Origin: a virus
Virus record (IMG/VR): IMGVR_UViG_3300023118_000006
Coordinates: 1-38,254 of that record
Length of the DNA: 38,254 bases
Reading direction: 5' to 3' (one strand)
The notes under the pieces were generated by a model that was not told where the DNA came from, made no database searches, and worked only from the letters and a program-made list of their open reading frames with translations. Both the position numbers and the translations under genes were made by a program. Shown piece after piece: positions 28,794 through 36,390 of the stretch. How positions within the stretch are numbered: the first letter of the stretch is position 1; each line of letters opens with the position of its first letter.

Positions 28794-30635
28794 TTATTTG
28801 TTTACAAGTACAATATTTTGTTTCCAAATGTGGCGGCACGATTCGGTCGTACGCTTTGTTACCGGGTTGTGATACCATCCGCCACGGTAGGACCACACGT
28901 CGCGGCCTATTTTGGCGGAAATGGCGTCGATCTCCTGGCGTGTGTAAAGCCTGTTTTGGTCCAGCAGGAATTTACAGAACGGACGGGACGATGGACCAAC
29001 CAGCGGGGGAATTCCCGGCTTTTCTTCGTAGGAATACATAACCCGCATTTCCGACGGATCCGAAATTATTTTGGCCGCTTTGTCTGTGATCTCCCAGCCC
29101 TTCAAATAACCGTCGTCCTTTAGGCGGAAAAGGATTTTCGAAAGATACATTCCGCCCTTTCCGATCTCCTTTACGATTTCCTGGTATGTTTTGCCCTCTT
29201 TGACCAGGCGAATAATGGTCGTTTCCTCGTCTGTAAGGCCAGCAAATCTTCCGGCGATAAATTGGTCCGTGAAATCCTTTTCGTTGTCGGTGAACACCGT
29301 GTACGGGGCGCTGTGAAATACTTTAAGCGTGGACGTTTCGGTCCCAACCTTCGAAAACAGGTCCATAATGCGTTCGGTGTCGTCCTCGGACATCTTTTCC
29401 ATTTGCGCCGTTGTAGGTTCTGCAGGTTTGAGAATGGCAGGCACATACGCGTCCATGACCAGTTTACCGGTGAATCCGTTTAGCTTTTTCAAAGCCCAAT
29501 TCATTGGCGCGATAAGGTTCCGTTGGCGAATGGTAACATAGTTTTCCTGGAACATCGTATAAGCGATTTCCATTTCCTCTTTGGAACCGAACATCGTTTC
29601 GGATAGGACGCCGAAAAGCGCCGGGGAAATAACCCCGTGTGCAATCATTGTTTTTTGAATGGCAGATTTTCCAGCCTCCAAATATCGTTTATCCAGGTCG
29701 TTGCCGTTGATTTGCTCCACCGTTGGCGCCCTTTCCTTACCATCGGAGAAAGTCACCGTTAACCCGCCTTGACGGTTACGGCTGGTCGCTTCACCTTTGA
29801 TTCGGTCGATAATTTCGTCCTCTTTTTCCTCGCTTTCAGGAATCCCGTTCGCCAGGTTGATCAACGTACCGCCTTTGAATCCGTTCACGACTTCCGAAAG
29901 GGAAAAGAAATCCATTTCAATGGAGGTCATAATCGGAACGATAGCACCGGAATAGTTCGGGAACGGGTAATACGATTTCGTAAGTTCTTTCCCTTTGATA
30001 ATTCGCTGCTTTGGCCTGGTCATGCAAACCATTAAACATTCGGTGTCGCCGCCCTGGTCAACCGGGGCCATGTTTACACGCTCGATCGCTTTAATTAATC
30101 GGTATCCCGTTTTTTCAATGCTTTGCTGACCTTTGCCCCAATCGTTGGAATATTCGTAAAAAATCCCGTCCTCGGTCGCGCGGATAAGTTCGAAGCCGAT
30201 CGCCTCGCATTCCCACAAATCGGTCGAAAGGTTTCGTGTCCATAGGATCGTATTAATTTCGCCGATCTCAAAGTCCAGGGCCGCGCCTTCCACCACTTCC
30301 ATAATGGTGTACATGCCGTCGCCATTTTCCAGGACCGTATCGTCCGCACCTTCGACGCGAATTCCGCCTGCAGTAATGAATTTTACCTTTTGGTTGATAA
30401 TCCCGCCATGCACCGGGTTGTCGTAGTACAGTCCGTTCAAAAATTGAGGGTGCAAATTAAATTCGCCCCACTTGATTTCGCCACGCGCTCCCACCTTTTC
30501 CGTTGGTTCGGGCTTCACGACTTCGCGGAAAATGGTTTTCACGTTGGCCGTGGTCCGTTTTTCCGGAACCGCCGCTGCAGTCGTCCGCGTGGATGCGTTT
30601 GTGCGTGTCTTTGGTTTATTTTTAACTGACGTCAT
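28794..30635 (-). CDS. Portal protein with fused C-terminal domain (613 aa)
   Basis: The N-terminal 35 residues are Thr/Lys-rich and disordered. WGEFNLHPQFLNGLYYDNPV, PIMTSIEMDFFSLSEVVNGF and ISPALFGVLSETMFGSKEE form the portal-like core (about 40-450). A segment with EETTIIRLVKEGKTYQEIV is helix-turn-helix-like. The last 80 residues (SRPFCKFLLDQNRLYTRQEI, then YRGGWYHNP and CRHIWKQNIV) look like the C-terminus of a minor head protein such as SPP1 gp7. A fusion of portal to a head-morphogenesis domain is inferred. Starts after a 14-base overlap with the upstream gene. Confidence 0.72.
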   Translation of the reverse strand: MTSVKNKPKTRTNASTRTTAAAVPEKRTTANVKTIFREVVKPEPTEKVGARGEIKWGEFNLHPQFLNGLYYDNPVHGGIINQKVKFITAGGIRVEGADDTVLENGDGMYTIMEVVEGAALDFEIGEINTILWTRNLSTDLWECEAIGFELIRATEDGIFYEYSNDWGKGQQSIEKTGYRLIKAIERVNMAPVDQGGDTECLMVCMTRPKQRIIKGKELTKSYYPFPNYSGAIVPIMTSIEMDFFSLSEVVNGFKGGTLINLANGIPESEEKEDEIIDRIKGEATSRNRQGGLTVTFSDGKERAPTVEQINGNDLDKRYLEAGKSAIQKTMIAHGVISPALFGVLSETMFGSKEEMEIAYTMFQENYVTIRQRNLIAPMNWALKKLNGFTGKLVMDAYVPAILKPAEPTTAQMEKMSEDDTERIMDLFSKVGTETSTLKVFHSAPYTVFTDNEKDFTDQFIAGRFAGLTDEETTIIRLVKEGKTYQEIVKEIGKGGMYLSKILFRLKDDGYLKGWEITDKAAKIISDPSEMRVMYSYEEKPGIPPLVGPSSRPFCKFLLDQNRLYTRQEIDAISAKIGRDVWSYRGGWYHNPVTKRTTESCRHIWKQNIVLVNK

Positions 30636-30999
30636 AAACTTGCGTTGTTTTGTCCACTCGGAACGTTGGTACTGGTTGCGGAACGTCGATTAATCGCATT
30701 TTCCCGCGCTCAACTTCGTGGCCTTTTCGCCACTCGATCGTATTGTCCGGCATTTGATAGGCGAAATACTGATAATCCCCCAGCACGTCGAACGTAAGGT
30801 CCAAACCTTCGATAAGAACGAACATGTTATATCGATCCTGGTTTGGTGGCGCCACATCCGGCAGCTGGACCAGGTACTCGTAACTTTCGGACTGTTCGTC
30901 CACGAACCGGAGTAACCAATTATTTGGGAGATCCGGTAACGCCAATTCGCTTAACGTTAGCGCGAAGCGATTTAGCTGGTTTTTCTTTAGGAGAATCAT
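30622..30999 (-). CDS. Conserved Bacteroidota phage structural-type protein (125 aa)
   Basis: It starts MILLKKNQLNRFALTLSELA and continues LPNNWLLRFVDEQSESYEYL and RYNMFVLIEGLDLTFD. From memory, short proteins opening 'ILLKKNxxNxxxLTLxE' are common next to capsid genes in phages of Bacteroidota and probably belong to the virion. It overlaps the small gene upstream by 80 bases and the portal by 14. Confidence 0.6.
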   Translation of the reverse strand: MILLKKNQLNRFALTLSELALPDLPNNWLLRFVDEQSESYEYLVQLPDVAPPNQDRYNMFVLIEGLDLTFDVLGDYQYFAYQMPDNTIEWRKGHEVERGKMRLIDVPQPVPTFRVDKTTQVYDVS

Positions 31000-31084
31000 T
31001 TTTCAAGCCTTGTTTAATCAGTAATTCCCGGTTCGCTTCGTTGTCGTCAACATGGCCGAATCCTTTAATAAAAATCGTGTTCAT
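30920..31084 (-). CDS. Small basic protein (54 aa)
   Basis: The ATG at 31084 gives MNTIFIKGFGHVDDNEANRE, with a Lys-rich C-terminus. It is the first gene after the terminator at 31097-31128. It overlaps the next frame by 80 bases, so it may be an artefact. The open frame and position make a real small gene more likely than not. Confidence 0.45.
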   Translation of the reverse strand: MNTIFIKGFGHVDDNEANRELLIKQGLKNDSPKEKPAKSLRANVKRIGVTGSPK

Positions 31085-31096
31085 TTGATGAGGTTT

Positions 31097-31128
31097 AAAA
31101 AAAGGGAAAGCGACTAACTTTCCCTTTT
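31097..31128 (-). terminator. Rho-independent terminator after the capsid unit
   Basis: A 10-bp stem (AAAGGGAAAG with CTTTCCCTTT), seven-base loop and seven T on the coding strand, after the tube-like gene. It separates capsid genes from the portal unit. Confidence 0.85.
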
Positions 31129-31145
31129 CGATTTTCTTTGAAAAA

Positions 31146-31676
31146 TTAAGAAGCCGGGGCCAGCAATGCCAGCACGATCGCACTGTCAATTTTAGGCGCC
31201 TTGTTTCGTTCCTTACCTGTAAACGTCAGCGTATTGCCGTTCATGTCCTCGTATGCGGTCCCAGGTGTGCGGGAATCCGCCACCTTTGCGCCGTTTTTCA
31301 AAAACAGAACTTCGTACGTGCCGTCCACCAGTTTGGCGATTAGCGCCGTGCGGCCTTTGGTAAGGTTTTCAATCTGTACGATCATTTCCGGCGTGTTGCC
31401 GTGTAGGATCACCGTAGCCGATTGATTTCTCGCAGCTGCACCGTTTGGCCGGTCGCCGATCGATTCGTCCGTAAACGTCGCCGTTTCCATTTCGACATTG
31501 AAAGGCCACGCATATTTCCCGGCTTTCAGCGTAAGCGCTGTTACGGCGCCGGCTGCAACCGTAAGCGTTTCGTAATTGGATACTCCGTTACTGTCCTTCA
31601 CGGAAAACAAATACAAAGTGTCGATTCCTCCGACGGAATCGCACACTTTGTTATATCCTGCTGTCAACTCGCACAT
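31146..31676 (-). CDS. Major tail tube-like protein, copy 1 (beside capsid gene)
   Basis: The ATG at 31676 gives 176 residues starting MCELTAGYNKVCDSVGGIDT; a start at 31721 overlaps the capsid gene. Residues about 61-155 are identical to copy 2 at 27079-27648, while the first 60 residues and the C-terminus differ. It sits directly behind the capsid gene, so it may be a head decoration protein or a second tube subunit derived by duplication. It is followed by a terminator. Confidence 0.6.
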   Translation of the reverse strand: MCELTAGYNKVCDSVGGIDTLYLFSVKDSNGVSNYETLTVAAGAVTALTLKAGKYAWPFNVEMETATFTDESIGDRPNGAAARNQSATVILHGNTPEMIVQIENLTKGRTALIAKLVDGTYEVLFLKNGAKVADSRTPGTAYEDMNGNTLTFTGKERNKAPKIDSAIVLALLAPAS

Positions 31677-31678
31677 GG

Positions 31679-32653
31679 TTAGGATGCAGCAAGTTTGAGA
31701 CGTAGGAAGTATTTTCCCCAAATGATTTGAGTACCTAAACGGAATTTTGCTTCCGCTTTCAGTTCGTCGTTGTAGTCGTCGTATTTGATTTCGAAACTTA
31801 CGTCCTCGATCAAATCAGTTCCCAGGAATGTAAGCGACAACGGGATCGCGTACATTTTGTTTTTGCCGTTCAATTCCGGAAGGGTCATAACCTCAATTCC
31901 GGACAATGGCAGCGTGAAACGCATGTGGCTACCTACTTCCTCGATCGCCACCACGTTGTACGGGTTGGCAGAATTCCACGCTTCCAGGATGTTCAGCGCT
32001 TCCGTACGGCCGGTAAACAGGTAAACCGGGATTTCATCGTCCCAAAGTTCGGCGTTTACGTTTTTGTACATTTCGAACGCGATTTTATACCCGTTCGTGG
32101 CGTTGATCTCCGTTTCAGTGGAAACCAGTTCGACAACATCCGCGTTCGTGTCGATGATCTTTACCAGGCCATCGAACAAAAGCAATTCCGGATCCATCGA
32201 CATAGTGTCGCCCAAAAGGACCAGGCGTTGCGCTTTGCGCTGCAGGATTTTCAACAGGTAGGCCATAATAATGTCCTCCAATTCCGCCGGCAACTGTCCG
32301 TTTTGGCGCTTCATTCCCAACACGTTCAAAATCTGCGTGATCTTTCCGTTAAGGTCCTCGTTACAAAACTTGATACCTGCGTACAAAGGTTTCGTTTTCA
32401 GTTCCACTTCGGTAAACACCACGGCGCCATCCGGGGACTGCTGACAGTTGGCCTTTGCCTGCAGCTTGATATTTGCAGACAACAGGGAAATTTCTTTCGA
32501 CCCTTTTACGCCTTCCTCTAAGGTCAGCATATCCAGGAACTCGGAGTTACCCACAAGGTCGGTAACAACGTTCGGCATGGTATTGTCGGACCACGCAGGT
32601 AGCGCGGTAACGTCCCATCCAAATTTTTCTTTCAGTTGTGTTTTTAAACTCAT
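31679..32653 (-). CDS. Major capsid protein
   Basis: A 324-residue protein starting MSLKTQLKEKFGWDVTALPA. LEEGVKGSKEISLLSANIKL, VVFTEVELKTKPLYAGIKF (E-loop-like) and an IPVYLFTGRTEALNILEAW stretch fit a HK97-like capsid protein. It follows the protease and precedes the tube-like copy 1 by two bases. No obvious N-terminal scaffold region is present, so scaffolding must come from the protease product or elsewhere. Confidence 0.7.
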   Translation of the reverse strand: MSLKTQLKEKFGWDVTALPAWSDNTMPNVVTDLVGNSEFLDMLTLEEGVKGSKEISLLSANIKLQAKANCQQSPDGAVVFTEVELKTKPLYAGIKFCNEDLNGKITQILNVLGMKRQNGQLPAELEDIIMAYLLKILQRKAQRLVLLGDTMSMDPELLLFDGLVKIIDTNADVVELVSTETEINATNGYKIAFEMYKNVNAELWDDEIPVYLFTGRTEALNILEAWNSANPYNVVAIEEVGSHMRFTLPLSGIEVMTLPELNGKNKMYAIPLSLTFLGTDLIEDVSFEIKYDDYNDELKAEAKFRLGTQIIWGKYFLRLKLAAS

Positions 32654-32692
32654 TTTTAGAGATTTAAAAGATTATTCACTCCCAGCGCAGAA

Positions 32693-33769
32693 TTACTTCT
32701 GTACTGGCTTCTTTTTTGCGTTTGCCAAAATATCGCGGAATCCGACTTTCGCCGCTTCCTCCGTTTTTAGTGGCTTCGCGCTGAATTTCCCGTCTTTTTT
32801 GAAAGCGTTGATTTCTGCAGTAATGCCGTTCAATGCCTTCAAAATTGCCGCGTTGGATGTTTCGGTCGCTTTGAAACGCTCGTCGATCCCTGTTACGATT
32901 TCTCGCATAAGTTCGCCAACGGCTGCGGCGTCCTCCATATCTTCCGCCATGAAATCCGCGATTTCAGTAACAGTTCCCGTTCCGTCCAGGGTTACGATTT
33001 TAACCGTACTGTCTGCCAGGGTGACTTCGTGTTCACCTTCCGGCGCTGGGACCTTTTCGCCCTCAACTTCTACCGTGATCGCCGTACCGACTGCCAGTTC
33101 ACCTTCGTAAAACAGGATAGTGCCGTCCGCGGTCGTAGCTTCGGTAAACGTTTCTTTTTTAGAACCAATTCCGAATCGGTCCCAAATCGTTTTTTTGTTC
33201 TTTCCGCTCATTTTGTCGAATTTGTTTGTATTTTTTGCCTTAATAGCCCGTTTATCAAACCAGCCCTCCACGGAGAAACCGGTATATTTTCCTGCTTTAA
33301 CATCCGCCCACACCTGGTCGTCCTCGACGTAATAACAAGCGATCCAAGTTCCATCCATCAAGCGCATTTTGTCAAATGCTGCAGGTGCTTTGGGCATCTT
33401 TGGGTCGGAATTGCTGATTACGTATGAATCGATAAGGGTTACACCGTCACGAATCACCTGGTTGGCGTCGTGCATGGCATTGAGGTTTTGATTAAAACCG
33501 TTTTTGAAGAACTTTTTTCGAATTACATCGACGGTTTTCGCGTCGAAAATCACCAGGTGTTCGCCGTATTGATCATCGCGCCGATAAATTGGCGTTCCTA
33601 CGGAGATCATAACCCCCGTAACCATTCGTTTTTCCTCGTTAACGCTGTAGTTCGCAGCGTCTGAAAAAGAAATCCAGCCTTTCATGTGTGCCGGACGGTC
33701 CACCATTGCGTTAAAATCCACGCCGGTTTCGTCCTTTTCGTTAACAACTATCTTATACATCGGATACAT
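32693..33769 (-). CDS. XkdF-like prohead protease / scaffold fusion (about 358 aa)
   Basis: Starting at 33769 or 33760 (MYKIVVNEKDETGVDFNAMV). DFNAMVDRPAHMKGWISFSD and VTGVMISVGTPIYRRDDQYG, then KYTGFSVEGWFDKRAI, fit the XkdF-like phage protease family. The C-terminal 150 residues are acidic and helical (ADFMAEDMEDAAAVGELMRE), a scaffold-like part. The gene lies directly upstream of the capsid gene, as usual. The upstream frame continues, so the start is uncertain by a few codons. Confidence 0.68.
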   Translation of the reverse strand: MYPMYKIVVNEKDETGVDFNAMVDRPAHMKGWISFSDAANYSVNEEKRMVTGVMISVGTPIYRRDDQYGEHLVIFDAKTVDVIRKKFFKNGFNQNLNAMHDANQVIRDGVTLIDSYVISNSDPKMPKAPAAFDKMRLMDGTWIACYYVEDDQVWADVKAGKYTGFSVEGWFDKRAIKAKNTNKFDKMSGKNKKTIWDRFGIGSKKETFTEATTADGTILFYEGELAVGTAITVEVEGEKVPAPEGEHEVTLADSTVKIVTLDGTGTVTEIADFMAEDMEDAAAVGELMREIVTGIDERFKATETSNAAILKALNGITAEINAFKKDGKFSAKPLKTEEAAKVGFRDILANAKKKPVQK

Positions 33770-33882
33770 ACCTGTTAGTATGTAACGGGAAATAATGGTG
33801 CATTTTCGCATCCGTGGAACATATCTATTAAAATGATATTCAGAACTTTAATCCGTGAAACATCCCAGCTGACTGCAGCAAC

Positions 33883-33910
33883 AAAAAAGGGGATGCAATG
33901 CACCCCCTTT
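33883..33910 (-). terminator. Rho-independent terminator after tape measure
   Basis: AAAGGGGGTGCATTGCATCC pairs with itself (one internal mismatch, three-base loop) and is followed by six T on the coding strand. It closes the tail unit, 20 bases after the tape-measure stop. The stretch 33770-33930 holds only this and unassigned sequence. Confidence 0.8.
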
Positions 33911-33930
33911 ATAACCGGTTGTAACCGGTT

Positions 33931-36381
33931 TTATCCAAACGTCGAAACAGCTTTAACTCGCTTCGTAGCTTGCTGCACGCCGGTAATGTCTGAATCCACC
34001 ACGTACACTTTGCCCGGTTTGGAATCGTCGTCCTCATCGTCCCCATTGTTTCCGGAACCGCCGCTGGTTTGCTGGCTGGTCCCCTGGTTGAACGGGTTGG
34101 ATTGTGGCCTGGCTTGTGCCGGTGTAACTGCAGGCGGTGAAACGCTGGTTCCGCCGCCGCTGGATGTGCTTTCGAATTGCGTCGCCGCGATCTTTGCGAC
34201 GGTTGCAGCTGCAGCCAATCCGGACGCTGCAGCCAGGACAAAGTTTACCGGTGGCGGCGCGGATGCCAGGGCCGTAGTTACCGAACGGAAACCGTCGATA
34301 ATGGCGCCAGCCAACTGCATGGCCTTGTTGATCTTGAATTGCTGCTTTGCGCGTTTTTCCGCGTTCTTTCCGTCCTCGTCGTCCTTTTTCCATTTGATGG
34401 CGAACCAAATATCGGAAAGGTTTTGTATCGCAGCGAAAACGTTGTCCTCCAATTGTTTACGCTTTTCGGCTGTCTCCGCGTTTTGGGCTTGCTTCTTTTT
34501 CTCAAATTCTGCGTTAAGGTCCACGAGTTTAGCGTTATACGTTTCCTCGATCTTCGCAATTTCCCCAGCTGTCAACTCTTTATTTTGCAGGGCGAATTCC
34601 CGTTCCATTGCGGCCAATTCCACGTCCAGCAAAAATTTGGCGTTTTGGTCCTCGCGCATGGCGATTAGGTCCGCTTCCAATTTGGCCTTTCGGTCGGTGT
34701 TTTCCTTTTCCTGTTTGGCTTTCAGCTTTTCGGCTTCCTTCGCGTCGTAGTCCTTTTCCTGTTTGTCCATAAGGGCCATAACTTCCGCCTCCTGGTTTAT
34801 ACGCAGTTCGTCCATGAGTTTGGCGAAATCCTTCTGTTTGCCGTACTTGGTTTTAAAGTCCTCGGTTTCCCGCTGCTGGCGAAGGGACAACGCGGCGATT
34901 TCCCGCTGGCTTACATTGGTTAGATTCTCGACGGCCAGGTCCAGCATTTTATTTTGAAATTCCTTTTCCAATGCCAGTTCTTCGGCTTCCCGTTTCCTGC
35001 GTTCTTCCCGGCGGCGCTTCGCTTCCTCGTTTTGCTTCTTTGCAGCCTCGGCCGCCTGTTTATCAAGTTCATCCTGTTTTTTCTTGGCATCGGCCACCTC
35101 CTGGTCCTTGATCTTTTTTTGCTCGTTTTGGAAATTCAATTCCGCCACCGTCATGTCGTGCTTATACTTGCCGTCCAGGGACCGCAAATCCAGGTATTTG
35201 TTACGGGACGCCTCGATCTCCTTTTGTATCGATTTCGCCAACTCCCAATTTTCCTCCTTTAAAGCCTGGTAATATTGGACCGTACGGTCGTCGATCAGCT
35301 TTTTTTCCATTTTGGCGGCGGCAACCCGTTTTATTTCGCCTTCCTCCAATGCCTTCATTTCGAGGGCGTGGATTTCCTGGGCGCTTTTGCCCTGGGCTTT
35401 TGCAAGTTCAATTTGTTCGCTGATAAGCCGCTGGCGTTTGTTCATCGTTCGTTCGAAAACGGCGGCCTGGCGTTCGTAGGAAACCGTAAGGGCTTCGTTT
35501 GCCTTTTCCGCTTTTTCTTCCTCGGATATGAGCCAGGCGATACCAGCAACCAGGGCGGCGATGGCTGCAATAATCGCAACTATCGGAAGTGCCAGCATAG
35601 CGATACGCAGGGCTTTCATGGCGCCGGTGGTTCCACCGATCGCAGCGGCGTAAATAACCTCCCCTGCAGCTAGTGTTTTCGTCCATAGCGCGTTCAACTT
35701 CATGGCGACCACGGATTGGCCGTCCAGGAAAATTTTGATTTGCTGCAGCCCGTTTAAGATCGCCTGCGTTGCCTGCAGTTTTACCATGATTTCCTGCACC
35801 TCCTTTGATTCGTTCCCGAACAAAGACATTGCACCCTGCAGCGCACCGTATCCAGCAACAACGGCGGACCCGATTTGTAAAGCCGTTCCCAGGCCCCGAC
35901 CATTTTCGGCCAGGTTATCCACAGCCCGGTCCACCTCGGTAATGGTCCGACGGTAGTTTGCGGCCTCCTGGACAAGCGCCTGGAATTCGTCACCTTGTGC
36001 CTGGCCTGCGGCGGCCAGTTCGTACATTCGGTCCTCTACTTCCGCCAACCTGGTGGAAAGCGGTTGTAATTCGCCGTACACGTCCTCGAATGACGCGCCT
36101 AAATCCGTGGTTGTTTGGGCCAGTTCTGCGTATTCAATGTTCAACGCCGCCAATGTTTTGCGTGCATTGTCCGCCTCTTTGGAGTTTTGCCCGAATTTCT
36201 TCGCCTGTTCATCCACGGCGGCGCTGGCTTCCTTGATGGATTTACGCAGCGTATTAAACTGGTCCTGCGTATTGCCGGTAATTTCGTCTATATTTTCCAG
36301 CTGGCCCGTTACCCTTTCCAGGTCCTGGACGGTGGATCCGGTGTCCACCTGGGTACGGAATACTATGTCGTTTTCTGCCAT
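33931..36381 (-). CDS. Tail tape measure protein
   Basis: An 816-residue protein. The first 250 residues are helical and coiled coil. A hydrophobic segment at about residues 258-285 (LALPIVAIIAAIAALVAGIA) is typical of tape measures that enter the cell membrane. A long charged coiled coil follows (about 300-650), and after a Gly/Ser/Asp-rich linker a conserved-looking end (YVVDSDITGVQQATKRVKAV). It would set tail length and be bound by the chaperone products of 2224-3017. Followed by a terminator. Confidence 0.88.
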   Translation of the reverse strand: MAENDIVFRTQVDTGSTVQDLERVTGQLENIDEITGNTQDQFNTLRKSIKEASAAVDEQAKKFGQNSKEADNARKTLAALNIEYAELAQTTTDLGASFEDVYGELQPLSTRLAEVEDRMYELAAAGQAQGDEFQALVQEAANYRRTITEVDRAVDNLAENGRGLGTALQIGSAVVAGYGALQGAMSLFGNESKEVQEIMVKLQATQAILNGLQQIKIFLDGQSVVAMKLNALWTKTLAAGEVIYAAAIGGTTGAMKALRIAMLALPIVAIIAAIAALVAGIAWLISEEEKAEKANEALTVSYERQAAVFERTMNKRQRLISEQIELAKAQGKSAQEIHALEMKALEEGEIKRVAAAKMEKKLIDDRTVQYYQALKEENWELAKSIQKEIEASRNKYLDLRSLDGKYKHDMTVAELNFQNEQKKIKDQEVADAKKKQDELDKQAAEAAKKQNEEAKRRREERRKREAEELALEKEFQNKMLDLAVENLTNVSQREIAALSLRQQRETEDFKTKYGKQKDFAKLMDELRINQEAEVMALMDKQEKDYDAKEAEKLKAKQEKENTDRKAKLEADLIAMREDQNAKFLLDVELAAMEREFALQNKELTAGEIAKIEETYNAKLVDLNAEFEKKKQAQNAETAEKRKQLEDNVFAAIQNLSDIWFAIKWKKDDEDGKNAEKRAKQQFKINKAMQLAGAIIDGFRSVTTALASAPPPVNFVLAAASGLAAAATVAKIAATQFESTSSGGGTSVSPPAVTPAQARPQSNPFNQGTSQQTSGGSGNNGDDEDDDSKPGKVYVVDSDITGVQQATKRVKAVSTFG

Positions 36382-36390
36382 GATTTCTTT

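Noticed and set aside
31086-31095. A fourth TGATGA operator near the start at 31084
   Set aside because: TGATGAGG is present but without the palindromic core or the five-base spacing.
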